DNA from: Adiantum capillus-veneris
Lineage: Eukaryota; Streptophyta; Polypodiopsida; Polypodiales; Pteridaceae
DNA: 64,000 nucleotides
Assembly: GCA_014529385.2 (NCBI GenBank)
Contig: CM043953.1
Coordinates: 66,576,872 to 66,640,871 of the forward strand
Direction: 5' to 3'
Shown here: piece by piece, positions 22,763 through 35,590 of the stretch
How the letters are laid out: each line of letters begins with the position of its first letter
How positions within the stretch are numbered: position 1 is the first letter of the stretch
Notes under the pieces: generated by a model
Databases searched by the model: none
What the model saw: the letters and a program-made list of their open reading frames with translations, nothing else
Told to the model about the DNA's origin: nothing
Made by a program: the position numbers and the translations under genes

Positions 22763-23349
22763 CTTCTCTAGGGTTCTTTGTAGATCATTTCATAGTTATG
22801 GTCTCATTTTCAATAGTTATCCCAAAGTAAGAGTGCATTGGATGGGTGTAGACATGATTGAATGAATGTTGTCTACTTCTAGGGTATGTTCTTCTCTTTT
22901 GACTTGAGTGGTTTTACACACTATGGATTCATCTTTGTTATCTCCCAACTAAGAGGGTAATGTTTTCAAGGTCAATAGTTTAGACATCCCTGAAGCTTCA
23001 AGCCCGCAATCCTCACACAAGGATTGTACATCCATGTCTATATCAGGAGGTAGATTGTCTAACCAAACTTCCTCTATAGGACCTGACTTTAGAGTTAGGC
23101 TCCCATCATTGATCTCTCTAACTTTTTTACATAAGTATCATGAGCAGTCTTCTTCTATGAATGAAATTCCGTCTAAGGCATCTTCGTTGTTCGGCACTAT
23201 AAATTCTGGCTCTTTTGTGTCAAGGTGGGGTTCTACCACCACTTTGGAATTTTCTTTATTGTCTCTTACCACAAGCTCCTCAAGTTTTGTCATACTTTTG
23301 AGCTTGGGTTTTTGTTCTTCCAGCATTTCTTGCGCGATTCTTACCAAAT

Positions 23350-24781
23350 TTTAATAAGCTTCAAGCTTAGCTGCTTCCCTATCTCGAGAAGGATAGTTTT
23401 TCCATTTGTTTTTCATGTTTTGGCCTGCTTTAAGTCCTGCTTGGTAGGCTTCCAAGGCTGCATTAATAGGCTCCAAAAATTTTATCAACCAAAATTGATC
23501 CTCCAGATTTCACGGTGGTTTCCTTGATTTTGCTTCCAGTTTCTTTCACCTTTTCCTGGAATAGCCTCTTTGCTTTCTCATCAATTTCAGCCCGTTGTTT
23601 CTCTTTTCTCATCTCATACCTCTTGCTTCTGCTTCTTTTGGTCTTTTGAGAGGCAATTTTGGTATTCTCCGATTCATCAGAGGAGTTATGTTTCTTTTTC
23701 TTAGCCTGGGCTCTGGTGATTACCTTGATTGGAACAATCGGTTCACTCTTTGATGTGATAATGTGTTCAAGTTTATGATTGACCTTGGTGGAATGTTTTG
23801 GAACCATGTTAATGCTTTTCCTTCTAATGTCATTCCAAATCCCTCGAATTGAGTATGAAAATTCAATATGTGTTTTGCTCTTAGCACTTGCTTAAAGCTT
23901 GCTAAGTGGTCATATGGATCCCCAGATCCACTGTATTTTCTGACTCATTTCTGAAAATCAGCTGGTCTGACATGTCTATTTGGTTCAACTCCCGGTCTTC
24001 TGGTTGTTGGTCATGTTCCGAGTCCTTGAAACCAATCTGTTGGAAATAGTGACTCATGTAGCCTTGGACTGGCTTTAGTGTTACCCGGTTTTCTTCGTGA
24101 TGAGGTGGTTTCAAGTTCTTAACATTACTCTTAGAAGATCTCTCATGGTGTTCATCTCTTGGAATAGTTTCTGACCCTTGGCCCAATATCCAATCCCTTA
24201 TGGAATACCCTTGATATTTGGTTTGTTCCACCTCCTCAAGATTTATCATAACAAAGTTGTTGTTATAGCTATCCATAAACATGTAGGTTGGTAGGTCTGC
24301 TGATCCCTTATTTTTTATCTTGAAGATATAGATGATCTTCATGGGCGTTGGTTGTCCTGATTTGGCATGCAAAATCCACAGAAGATCTTTGACATTTCTA
24401 TCCTCCCAACAATAGATTCCGATACTAGGATTATCCGTACTAAGCCGTTTCAAAGGCTTCAAATCAACTTAATCGTTGGTCGTCCTTGTTTTGCTTCCAT
24501 ATATGGAATTATGGTGTTTACTTCTAGCCCCCATTTGTCTATCACATCAGGGTTTTCGACTTGTAAATACCGAGTTTTGTTCCTATCCATGTACATTTTT
24601 CCTTGTTTGTTTGCCCTGATCTCTTCTTCGAACTCAATACCATGGTCATCAATGCAAATAGCATACTCGTGTTAGGATGCAAGTAAACTTGAGTTCCATG
24701 GCAATTAGTGTTATAAAAAGAGAGTATATGCTTATAGTGCATTGTCGTTCCGGTTTTTGAGTGAGTCGAATAGGAAGACAT
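23350..24781 (-). pseudogene. Gag-like region of the Gypsy element, decayed
   Basis: Frames at 24781-24542, 24462-23902 (186 codons) and 23807-23463 (114 codons) follow on the minus strand. The last is very basic (RAQAKKKKHNSS, then RSRSKRYEMRKEKQR), as expected for a nucleic-acid-binding gag tail, but no CCHC knuckle is visible. The first assignment to gag rests on position between the PBS/array and the protease. The middle frame contains no motif I recognise. Confidence 0.5.
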
Positions 24782-25342
24782 TTGAGATGTTGAATCTGAG
24801 AAAATGTCTCAGACTTCTTCAAGGATAGTGTGCAAGGGATTGCCTTGATTCATGCTTTCTTTGGTGGATACTCTACTAGAGGTTTCTCCAAATATGCCTT
24901 GGTTTCCTAGTACACAACCGGATCTAAGGTTCATATAAACTTGTGAAGCCCTGGATAGAGTACTTACTTTTGGATTGACTTGTTGTCAATTTCCACTTGA
25001 CTTGATTACAACTTAAGTCAAACTGTCTTCCTTGTCTGCAACCTAATTCCTATATCAATTTTGATCAAGTTAGCTATTCTTTCACAAAGACGGTATAATT
25101 TTTGCTAGCTATTGTGTTTGGTCCATGTGTATCACTTCAAATCGAGCTAATTTAGTCAGCAATTGAGATTTTTAGATTCAACTTTGGTAAAAATCAAAAG
25201 ATTAATATGCAACCTAGAAACTCAGTGAACATGTACCAATTTGGATCCGATTGAACCCAAAATTTATCGGTGGCCTTGAATTATGCTGGTCTAACATTGT
25301 ACAAGCTCAAAAGTGAAAATTGGTATCTCTCTGAGGCAGTAG

Positions 25343-26342
25343 TAAATAATCGTGATTGTTTATTTTTGTCATTTTTTTGCACTTTTTGGCTTGGTTTGCC
25401 AAGTGTACAACCTGTTAAGGTTCCTAGACAAGCTTCACTAAGTTTGGACAAAATTTGCTCAAGTTTAGCCACTGTTTCGTGTCCGCAGACTCTGATTTTA
25501 AGAATCTGGCTTAGGTCTCACTTTTGTGATCCAAATTTCATCAAAATTGATTTGTGTAGTCTACTTGATGTGCTTGACCTTGTGGTACACTCAAATGTGC
25601 AAGATTGTCAATTTTTGAAGCAGATGTAAATAATCGTGATTATTTACTCTAGCTAATTTTTTGCAAGTTTTTGTTCCAACTTTGACACAGATCTGTTAAG
25701 CACTTCAACTTAAGGTCTCTAGCCAAGTTTCATCAAGTTTGGACAATTTTTTGGTCAAATGGTCATCAGTTTTCTGTCCGCAGACTGACTTTGCAAATTT
25801 GGTCACAATTTTGAATCCAATGATCCAAATCTTACCAAATTTGGTTTGTGGGCTTATTACAACAGGATACAACTAGTGGTATGCTAACTTAGTCAAAAAA
25901 GTTGAAAAATGGGGTCGATGTAAATAATCACGATCATCTACTTCTGGCAACTTTTTGCATCTTTTTGGTCAAATGAGCATGTACACATGTCTATCACATC
26001 AGTATAAGCTGCCTAGGAGTCAAATTTCATCAAGTTTGGACAATTTGTTTTTTCCAATTTACACTCAAGTTCCTGAAAGTCAATACAAACTTTAGTTTTT
26101 ACCCAGTTTTTTACCAATTGGGTGATCCAAATCTTTTGTTCCTTTACAAAAGTCATTTGTACACATGCAATGAGTGATTGGTATCAACTTGGTCAATTTT
26201 GAGCTGAAAGTAAATAATTACGATTATTTACTTTATGCCCAAAATGAACTTTTTTGCACTTTTTCAATGATCAGTCTTTTCATGAGCTATTTTAAGCCTA
26301 TGAATCAAATCAAAACTTAATTTGGCCTAAAAAGTAAATAAT
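25343..26342. repeat. Palindrome array in the 5' leader of the Gypsy element (four units plus a half)
   Basis: Palindrome copies at 25343-25362, 25627-25646, 25921-25940 and 26211-26230 with spacings 284, 294 and 290 bp, plus a half copy at 26335-26342. Between them a recurring piece (AAGTTTGGACAA at about 25441, 25735 and 26033) shows that the whole unit is tandemly repeated. In element orientation this lies between the PBS and gag. Confidence 0.85.
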
Positions 26343-26891
26343 ATGAGTTTTTGCAAACTCTTGAAATTTTTACCTCAATGTGTCCTTGAGCTTACCCATT
26401 GTTTCATACAACGTTTAAGCATACTCTCTAGTCGGATTGAGTGGTTTGGAGTCTTTTCGTGCTATTTCTAGCCGTAGACCTAAAATTTTGCAACTTAGAA
26501 TAGCAACTCACAATGATTCTTTCAAAGGGAGCAATGTTCTGAAATCCACCTTGGATCCTACTTACCCTACTCCTAGGTTCTCATTCAATGGGGTTGTGGA
26601 AAGTGTTCACAAACACTCATTTTCTTGTTTTTTATGGTTTCCTGAGCATTGATCTCAAGACTTGTCTCGTCTATCTATCATTACCAAAATCCTAATCTAG
26701 TTCTACAATCCTACAATCCTAAAGGCACTCAACAAGTACGATTACTTCCAAGCTACCTCTACACAGCAAAAGACGACAATCTTAAGCTATCCGGTTTCTA
26801 AAAAGAAAGTTTTTGACTTTAGGAGATCCTAGAAGAAGTTAAAGGATAACTTCAAAATATGCTCGTGTTTTTTTCTAGTTTCGGTCTCTTT

Positions 26892-26911
26892 GATCCCCGG
26901 AAATGACGCCA
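26892..26911 (-). other. Primer-binding site of the Gypsy element (tRNA-Asp-like)
   Basis: On the minus strand TGGCGTCATTTCCGGGGATC lies two bases after the 5' LTR end TGTCCCACA. It resembles TGGCGCCGTTGCCGGGGA, which many Athila/Tat-type plant Gypsy elements use, with a few substitutions. Confidence 0.75.
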
Positions 26912-26913
26912 AA

Positions 26914-27837
26914 TGTGGGACAAGTGTCTAACCTCACTCCTATCTTATTGGAGATTTAGCAAGAACCACTATTAAATTGTCAATCCATGGGACGAAGCTG
27001 ACTCGACTAGTACATAGAGGCTATAAGAGGTTGTCAGTCTCTTGGAAAACAACAAACAAATCACAACTAACTCAAGCTACACTCAAATGAAAAAAATCAC
27101 CAAAAGCCAATCGCTCATCACCAAACAAATCACATCCGTCACAGCATCAAATGACATCCAAACGTAATGAAACTTCTAGGACAAGTTTATAAGACCTAAG
27201 AACACATGCTTATTGTCTCAAATCCCACTTTAGGTCAACTATAAAAATCACAATTATTAACAGCAATGGATTTTTGACCTAGTCGTTTTCGACCCAGAAT
27301 GCACCTAAATGCTTAGCAATGATGCCCCAATACCCCACCTATGCTTAGTTTTTTTTATTTTGAAGTACAAGCTTCTACTTATGATGAGATTAGGCCGCAG
27401 ATTAGCGACGCCAAAAGCTACAAAATACTATGAAATGCTTATGTCAATGCATAGAGCTCTTACCTACGGTTGCAATGCAACAAACACGATTGCAATGTGA
27501 CAACCGAGGAGGGAGTAGGAAGCACGAGAAAGAGAGAAGTGAGTGTTGTTAGCTCATGCTCTGTATTTCATTATCCAAAAAACTTGAAATTAACTTACCA
27601 AAATTGAGTTTTATACCTTAGCCAAGGTTTTTGGTGGTCAAAACTAATAATCTGGGAGCTATAACTAAAGATGGGTAATGACAGGTTGATACAATCTGGA
27701 AGCTTATAGCCCCAGATCATCAATTACAATGTTTATCCATAAAATAGGAGTTATAATATTCTCGATTTATCAAGATAATAAGTGTTTTTACAATGAGAGC
27801 TCCAAAAAATGATGTCCGAGTTAGCTTGTTGCTAACA
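26914..27837 (-). repeat. 5' LTR of the Gypsy element (924 bp)
   Basis: Plus-strand edges TGTGGGACAAG at 26914 and TTGCTAACA at 27837. A TATA-like TATAAAA lies on the minus strand at 27615-27609. It is collinear with 16083-17003 over its full length. Confidence 0.9.
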
Positions 27838-28399
27838 CCTTATAAGCACGTAGAGCATACATCTCCAAGTGCTACAGTATGATGCATGAAAATCTTGACT
27901 TCGGTAAAGCAGATAGACAAAATGAGATATGCAAATTGTTTATGAGGATGGCTAGCGACCTTTGTTTGCAAAAAGGATGCATGCCTTATCAGCACAGGAG
28001 AAAGACTAATGCATGCATACCTGTAGCTCCAAGTGCTACAGATTCATGATGCATGCAAAGCTTCACTTCAAAAGCAATAGAAAAATGGCACATATAGACA
28101 TGGAAACCTCAACAGTTCAAAGTGGCAGTAGGTTAACCTTCTAAGTCCGCCAGAGTAGAGGCGAGAGTGAATGAGATGTTTACAAACCTCAGCAATAGGT
28201 CCGGTAGAACAGAGGCGATAGTGAATGAGACAAGCGTTTGTGTCAAAGCTCAGGGAGATAACCTGGCATGCGGAAAAAAGTTGACGTTGATGTCATCCTA
28301 TGACAAGTCACATCACGCATAACTTGGAATAATGACTGATACACCCCTCCCTATAATCAATGGCCCCTTACAACAATTAAGGCCATCAACATTTTAAAA
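27838..28399. other. Gene-free stretch with two short duplications
   Basis: CTCCAAGTGCTACAG occurs at about 27860 and 28030 with similar flanks, and a piece with AGAGTGAATGAGA or ATAGTGAATGAGA (about 28160 and 28220) forms a second direct repeat. No coding frame of note. Confidence 0.5.
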
Positions 28400-29385
28400 T
28401 TTCCCTTTCCTTTTTTGAATTTATCACAAATTCTTTTTCAAAGTAGTCTCTTGGTGGTACCGCAAAAAGTGAAATAGTAGTACCACCAATACATGCTTTA
28501 ACCTGCCTCAAGAAATCGGATGTCGTAGCCCTTTTACGAGCACCAAATGAAGAACATCTAAACAATGTTGTCACAAAGGAGGTGATGCAAAAGTTTTCAA
28601 ATCTTGTGAGCGATGTTGATGTACAGAAGGCTCGTGATGAAGTTGGAATTAGTACTAAGGGATACATTGCCTTATATGGTCTCCTTAAGGATTCTTTAAG
28701 GGAAAGAGGAATTACTGAGAATGTTTTTCCTATACACTTAAGGTCAATCTTTCTATGAAGGCCTCGAACGAAGATGTGTACTTTTGAATAGGAGGCTACT
28801 TGCACATAGAGGAGATAATGCCTTCATCCATCTTTACCAAGCGGTCCAAAGGAGTTAAGAAATGTACCAATGCAAGCATTGGTGCAGACAGGGTGGACAA
28901 GGGATTTCCTTACTCAATGTCAAATAATATTTTTGTTGATTTGAGAAGGCTTCAAATGGCAATGATACATATTTATGGTGTACCACCTAATGGTGAGGCT
29001 ACAGTAACGTAGTATTTTTTTTCAATTATGGTTTTTCTTATGTTATTTTGGATATTTTTTAGTGCTAGTCTCAAAGTTGGTGTTTGTGCTCAAGCTAGAC
29101 GAGTGTGAGATTGTGAAGAAACGAAGATTAGAAAGGATAAGTATTACTCTCATGAAAGAGGGATTATTTCATGCAAAATGTACAACTATGAACGAGGATT
29201 GCGCACCATCTTTTAGTGTGCAATTGGAGAAAGAAATTTGGTGGCTTGGTGCTATTGAGGTTCCCAAGGAGACCCATGGAGTGCTTTCTTGGATTTTTGA
29301 ATTCATTCCGTTCGTTAGTATGTCACTTTACTTCACTTTAATTTTGTACCCAAGCATTGGTTTTGATCCACAAGGAATATATTAG
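28400..29385 (+). pseudogene. Second relic of the transposase-like family
   Basis: On the plus strand a broken frame includes VMQKFSNLVSDVDVQKARDE and GYIALYGLLKDSLRERGI (about 28580-28720), then SIFTKRSKGVKKCTNASIGA (28830-28890), then an open frame 29062-29385 with FVLKLDECEIVKKRRLERIS and EKEIWWLGAIEVPKETHGVL. From memory, these patterns belong to the same repeated plant and invertebrate family as the GSGHGKGEHDGAG relic at 9340-10620, to a region of that protein upstream of the motif. It has several stops and frame changes. The function and superfamily are not certain. Confidence 0.5.
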
Positions 29386-29769
29386 TGTAGTCTCATAGGC
29401 CTTTTAAAAACGATTCATATAGCATTTCATTTCTCCTTCTCCCCCTCGCCTACTGCATCTGACCCCCCCCCCCCCCCCCCCAATTATGTTTTGGTAATTG
29501 AGATCAATAATGTTATATTTTTTACAATTATATTGCTAAATGTAAATAATACATAGAATGTATCAACTAAAGACAATATAAATGACAATAAAATGTAATA
29601 AAAAAATATTTGTTACATATAATGTTTGGAATGATAAAATTATAGAAATCAACTACAATTACTTACGATATTAATAGAACACATACATCTGGAGTTGTAT
29701 TATATTGTTTATATTCTTCAGTGAGTAAACCATTCATTCTCTATATACTTGATTGTAATGTATATATAT

Positions 29770-29820
<51 letters not shown>

Positions 29821-31180
29821 GCAATTATTGGATTATGATACAAATATGGTGAAATGTATATATGTTATAAATTGATGACTTGAATCTATATTTTTGTTTA
29901 ATAATAATTTAAACTATGTAGTTGTTTATCATATATCTAGTAAAACATGTCTATTAATTCCAAATATGCTATTTTGAGCAACCAGACGGTGCGACCCATC
30001 TATCCTAAGTGCATTTGGTACACTATCCATGTCCATCACTTGGGATCACACATACACACCTATATATGAGTGTCTCGTTAATGTGCAGACTCGCATCCAA
30101 CTAATTACACATTTACTTCTCTTAATTTTGACTAACAAGGCTCTACCTAGTGTGGTCTATGTTATCTGACTTTCAAGGCATTATTTAGCCTAGTTTACGT
30201 AATTTGTACAAGTTGTAGACTCTCATACTACGTACCTAGTACAAGTTTAAAAGAGAAGCTTAAGTTTTTGGTCTTGACAGGCATTTTCTTGATGCGTATT
30301 ATTTTACATACTTTGACGTCTAACTGGAAACGTCTGAAAGACAAGCTAAGGTCAAATCAATTTTGCGTTGTTTTCTTTATTTGTTGGGCCAATCTACTAT
30401 TTACAGTATGGCCTTTACATGATGTATGCTCGTGATATCATGACTAAACACTAGTCAATGCCCTTTAAAAAATTAAAAATAATAATTTTTACAGTATAAA
30501 GCACTTTAGAGAAAACAGTTTGCGATATCAAGCAGACTGCTCCATTATTTAAACAAAAACAATCGACAATATATTAATTCCATCTTTGTTTCCAATCGAT
30601 CCAAGGTTATCATTGTAAATGACTTTTGCTAGTTACGGTTGTCTCCTACTTATACCTCTCTCCCCACACAAAAACTGGTACATATCTCAGATGCAGTACA
30701 TCATCCAGAGTCTCAGAGAGCAAACGGGTGAGTTCTCTCCGCATTTTTCATTTTTTTATTTTGAAAAATCTTCCCAAAAACACAAGTAATCATACACTAA
30801 TAGCACTCTCTCAAATTCTATGATACCCATAGTCCTACACATATCTACAAATACCATTCCACAGAGAACAACGCGATTACATAAATTCAACAAATCTAGC
30901 TTACTTATCAGTTTGATTACCATCTATTTTTTGAAAGAAGGCATGGATCTTTTACTTACCTGCATTCTCTAACATTGTGCCAATAACTATATTAAATGAA
31001 ATTGCTATTGCGACCAGTTCACATTGAGCTATGTAGCTACTCACATGGACCGAGGTGCTTTCTGCTAACAAATAACAATTTGTTATTACTTTGTTACTCA
31101 ACCTTACTCCAATGTGGTGTGAAATAGGTAGTATATTTCTTTATGTTTTTATGCCTGGTCTAGTCCATTGGCCACATGCA
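29386..31180. other. AT-rich gene-free DNA with homopolymer and (TA)n
   Basis: A run of 19 C at 29463-29481, a (TA)n microsatellite at about 29758-29818, and no coding frame above noise on either strand. Confidence 0.7.
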
Positions 31181-31190
31181 CATATACTCG

Positions 31191-31415
31191 CCGATTTAGG
31201 CAGTGTGTCAATGCTCATCTTGGTGTAGATTCGCCGATTTAGGCAATACCACTTGTCTGTGCAGATCCACCGATTTAGGCAGAACCACAACAAACTACAA
31301 ATTCATAATTTTTTAAACACTACCAAATGCAGATTCATCGATTTAGGCACCATTAGTGCACATCCACCGATTTAGGCAGCACATCTTATTGGTGTAGATT
31401 CGCTGATTTAAGCAA
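31191..31415. repeat. Six irregularly spaced CCGATTTAGGCA motifs
   Basis: The motif, usually preceded by GATTC or GATCCA, starts at 31191, 31234, 31270, 31338, 31367 and 31403 (the fourth and sixth copies altered). Spacings are 43, 36, 68, 29 and 36 bp, so this is not a simple tandem repeat. Spacers differ from one another while the core is kept. Confidence 0.75.
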
Positions 31416-32972
31416 CACCGATAACAAAATCATGCTACAGTGGTTGGCCACCACTGCCTTAGCATGCTTCTGTTCCCGGGTTTACAAATTGAAGGATATT
31501 TGGATTTACATTGGGTATATGTTGGTAGATATTTGGAATTGGATTTGGAATGAGATATCTAATGATTTTCTGTCACGACAGTTTTTGTACAATTACACTT
31601 GAGATTAATGGGCATTGATTATTGAATGATGAATGTGACCAATGATATCCAGATTCATCATGATATGAGATATACTACTTCTAGTGGTATGGGACACTAG
31701 AATAGGTAGTATGTGGATAACGACAAGCATAAGCAATGTTGTTTCGTTTCATAAAATTTTCATATGCTATTTTTGACACAAATTTCTAATCATTGTTTTT
31801 GACAAGGATCGTTTGCAGATTTCTTATATTTGCAAATGAGAACAGTTGATTTCTAACGGAGAGGTATGTAATGGAAATGATAAATTATTGTATTTATTGT
31901 TTATTGCAGTTGACAAGTGGCAAAGGCATAGAGGCTTTATGGAATGTACAAAGGATACTTGATTATTATCATTGTATTATTAAAGTGCTCTGAATGAGCT
32001 ATTTCCAATTAATGTCCGACCAAACAGTGTGTATTCATTTTTGAGCATTCAAAAATCTAAAAAGTAAACACGTGCAAGAGGAAAATGCTCACTCTTGCAT
32101 GGGGGGGGGGGGGATTGCACCCAGTGTTTGCCTTATTCTTATCTCCTCTCCACTCTTCTCTCTCATTGTGTCTCCGTAGCACTCTGTTGCAGGAGGTGCT
32201 CCTGCACGCTGTCTCTTGCTCTCTCTCGCTCTCTGTCTCTTTCTTATTGTGTACGACTCGGAATATAAGCAAAGATGGTTGCTAGGTATACAATTTTGTT
32301 GATTTATGGCTTGCAATATGCTGTTTTCTTTATTTGGCAGGGCCACCTCGCCTTTCGTTTGTAGCAACCACTCATTTTGGTTCTCAAAGGCCAACCGTCA
32401 ATCCACCTAGATCAGCAATAGTAAACTTTGTCTTAGTAAAGGATGAGATATATGAACAAGACAATGTTTATGCTACCTTGGATACTAGTAACCAAAATCA
32501 GTAATTCCCCATTCTCGAGACTAAAGAAGAGTATGAGGATGGAGTTAGAGAAAATTTTAGCATGAAGGAAAAAAAGTTGCTACATAGGGAATAAGTTAGG
32601 AAGTTTTGGTCCAGTGGGAGGGCTATTTCACTGAAGGTACTTCCTAGGAATACCACGAACATCTTATTTTTGAGTTTCCTCATCTTTTTGTAGTGAACTT
32701 TCTCCTTTTGTGATCATATTAATCTTCCCTAGATCTGATGTAATCGATAAAAACAAGCTCCGTCTTGTTACCTTTTTGTGTCACTTAAGAAATACTACCT
32801 TTTGTAATAAGACATTTTTTTGCTACATAATAACAAGACTAGTGTTATCCTTTGTAACTAAGCTAGTTACATTTTCATTTCTCTCAAGGAATTATACAAA
32901 ATACAAGACATAGGAAGCCAAGAACAAATTTAATTGTGCTTGTCAAGAGAAATCAGAGAAAGAAGTATTTAA
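31416..32972. other. Gene-free DNA with a G13 run
   Basis: Contains a run of 13 G at 32101-32113 and a CT-rich patch at 32140-32250 that creates short Ser/Leu-rich open frames on both strands. I see no gene here. Confidence 0.6.
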
Positions 32973-34282
32973 CACTAGAATGGTAACCTAACAGGACATA
33001 AAAGTGTCCTTTCAGGGTTTTGGAAAAAAATTCAAAAACCATAGTAGATCCACTCATTTTGAAAAATCATTTCATTAGCTTATAATTCAAGGACTACTGC
33101 ATATGGAAAAATTGAGAAACTTGTAAGATTTCTCATCCCTTGGTCACTACAAGCCTCCAAAGTTGATGGACCAATGCATTTTGCCCAAAACAACAATTTC
33201 TTACGGTTGATTGCATATAAATAAGAGTGGAGATTTTTGTAGGACATGAGATAAAATGCCCCGTTAACTTCAATGGGTTGGTGATCAAAACATATGGTTG
33301 CTTTTACCTCACTAAATTTTTTTTGGGCAAAAAAAAAGTACAAAAAAGTTGCATTTTTGCCATTCTGCGGACCTATCATCAAAGTTTCTATAGTCACGCT
33401 TAATACAGATACTATATACATGTTTTCTTAGTTTCCTTTGGATTTGGATTGAAAAGGATCCATGGAGCATGTCAAAAGGATATGGATCTCTACTAAGTGG
33501 AACCTTGGGGGCAATGATAAAGTGCTAAATACAGCAAACATGAAAAAACTGGGTTTAGCATTATGACCTCTAGAAACCCATAGAAACTACTCAATATCTA
33601 GCCAAGTTTGTAGTTTATGATTAGATATGGTTACTACCTACACAATACACACAATTGGCCTAAGAAACTAGCAATATTGAGAAAGTTATAATTGCTACTC
33701 TAAAATGTCTAGTATTCTTCAGCAATCAAAAAACTCAACCATCATTATATACTATGCTATATACCGTATTAGGTCTCCCAAAACTCAAGGAAGATTAGCT
33801 TTATGTTACACATTACACTTACACAATCAAAATTGAACTTGGATATCAAGAAAGCCACCAAAAAGATCATAAAAGGACTAATTTTGGCCAAAAAACAAGA
33901 TTATGCAATTCTTGTAAGTTGGTCATAACTTTCAATTTTAACACTTAGCTCTCCCTACAAGCATGAAAACATGTTGAGAACTATGAAGGCTTATCCTCTA
34001 GCAATATAAACCTCACAAACATGGAGTTTAGAGTGGTATAGCTGCAAAAAATTAAAAAAAAAAACCAAAAACCGGACCCGTTCTTTCACACAGTTTAGGT
34101 TCAAAAATGTTGTGCAAGACTCCAAAAAAAATGTCAAGTTTTTTTCAGCTCATAAGGAAAATTTTGGATATATAGGACTTAGAAATTCATTTTCATACTC
34201 TTCAAATAATTCAAGCAAAATGGTCACTTAACAGGACACAAAAGTGCCAAGGACATAAAAGTGTCCCGTTACCATTCTAGTG
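32973..34282. mobile_element. Inverted-repeat DNA transposon flanked by TTAA (piggyBac-like, non-autonomous)
   Basis: Perfect 15-bp terminal inverted repeats CACTAGAATGGTAAC at 32973-32987 and, inverted, 34268-34282, flanked on both sides by TTAA (32969-32972 and 34283-34286). Just inside each end lies GGACATAAAAGTGTCC or a close inverted relative. TTAA target sites together with a TIR starting C[A/C]CTAGAA are hallmarks of piggyBac elements; CACTA elements also begin CACTA but duplicate 3 bp, and TAA/TTA here do not match. The interior has only small frames (largest minus-strand 33421-33080, 113 codons, no transposase motif), so it is non-autonomous. Confidence 0.65.
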
Positions 34283-34286
34283 TTAA

Positions 34287-35580
34287 ATTAAGACAAGAGC
34301 CAAGATCTTAATAAACAATGAACTTGTAAAGAGATACAACGAAGATGGATGTCTACAAGTCAATAAGCACATCCATCACATGATCAAAAAAGTAACTATC
34401 ACAAATGGGACACATATTAGTACTTTCATCCATAGGAAGAATTCGTTGTGAAATTGTTGCACTGATCTCTTGAGTATGAGGTGAGAAGTTACCGAAGGGA
34501 GGGTAAACATATATCTTTTGATGACGAAGAAACTGTGCAAGCAGATAGACTCGCTTGGAGAACCCACAATACATCGACATCATCACACAGTAGTATCAAG
34601 GACCCAAACCTATTGCTTCAATTACCATAGCCAAGCAGACATTGTCGGGAAAGTGATCCTGACCCCAAAGTGTCACCCTTGTTATGTCTCGGAAAGTCCA
34701 CCATTTGGTTTAAGCTACTAAAGCTCCCAACCAAGGGAAAAAAAGGTGCTCATACAGCTTCACAAAATCTCTCCGAACTCATTCACTTGTTATTTGCAGA
34801 TGAGGAATGGCCACAGATAAAATCAGCTGCTGCCATTGATCCATAAAGTAAGGTAATAAGCAAAGAGACAACGAAAAGTGTTAAAGAGACAATCCTAAGA
34901 ATTTATTGACAAAGGAGATGGGAATAAAAGAGAAAGAGGAAGGTAAGAATACCGTAAGAGATGAGGATAGATTGTGCCTTATATAGATGAACTAGCTAGA
35001 GAAGAACAAATTAGTGTTACCTAGAATTTAAAGGTGTAACTTGCGATTAAAAATTTACCACCTTCCTTTATTGTTTCGAGCTGAGGAAAAATATTTCTAT
35101 TTGTTGGGGAGTTTGTAAGAGCCTTCTCCCAACCCTTATGCAAGGCGAACGCATCTAAGCCACTGGCTTAAAAGATGAAAAAGCAAAAGGAAAAAATGTT
35201 TGAGAAAATTCAGAGTCAATTTAAGTACTGAAGTATACTCACGAGACACTTCCGTCTTATGCCATGGGAGCATGGAGATAACCAATGCATAGGAAATTAG
35301 CTTTTCATTTTGAGAAAAATTAGCATAAAGGAAAAGATAAGATAATGTAAAAGGAAAAAGACAAAGAAAAAGAAGCAAAAGAGAAGATAAGGATAAGGTA
35401 AGTAAGTAACTTGTTGAGAATGTTTTGATAAGCAAAATAAGATATCAAAGAAAGATAAGTTATCAAGATAAGGAATGTCATAAATTCTAATATCTAGCTA
35501 ACCCAAATGATTTTCTCATACATATCTGATTATTTAATATGGGAAGATAAAAGGGGAACAAGAGCTAGGATGTAGATATG
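34287..35580. other. Stretch without supported genes
   Basis: Only short frames, for example minus 34586-34353 (77 codons) and minus 35435-35136 (99 codons, Leu/Phe/Ser-rich, from an A-rich strand). None shows a recognised motif. No tandem repeats of note. Confidence 0.5.
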
Positions 35581-35590
35581 TTCTTCCAGA

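Larger units (their letters stand above)
16083..27837 (-). mobile_element. Ty3/Gypsy derivative with complete ends, large second ORF and deleted pol
   Basis: Minus-strand element of 11,755 bp. The LTRs are 26914-27837 (5') and 16083-17003 (3'), each running TGTTAGC...TGTCCCACA in element orientation. A PBS follows the 5' LTR and a PPT precedes the 3' LTR. Flanking 5-mers are GCTTA and CCTTA (4 of 5 match). Internal order: palindrome array, gag-like region, protease end, N-terminal RT, then an abrupt loss of the rest of RT, RNase H and integrase, then a second palindrome array and a large second ORF ending next to the PPT. It resembles large non-autonomous derivatives, and relies on others for movement. 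LTR divergence, by a hand count over the first 160 bp, is roughly one base in eight, so it is old. Confidence 0.9.

Noticed and set aside
32973-34282. CACTA (En/Spm) transposon
   Set aside because: The ends begin CACTA, but the 3-bp flanks (TAA and TTA) do not match as a duplication, while TTAA matches exactly on both sides.
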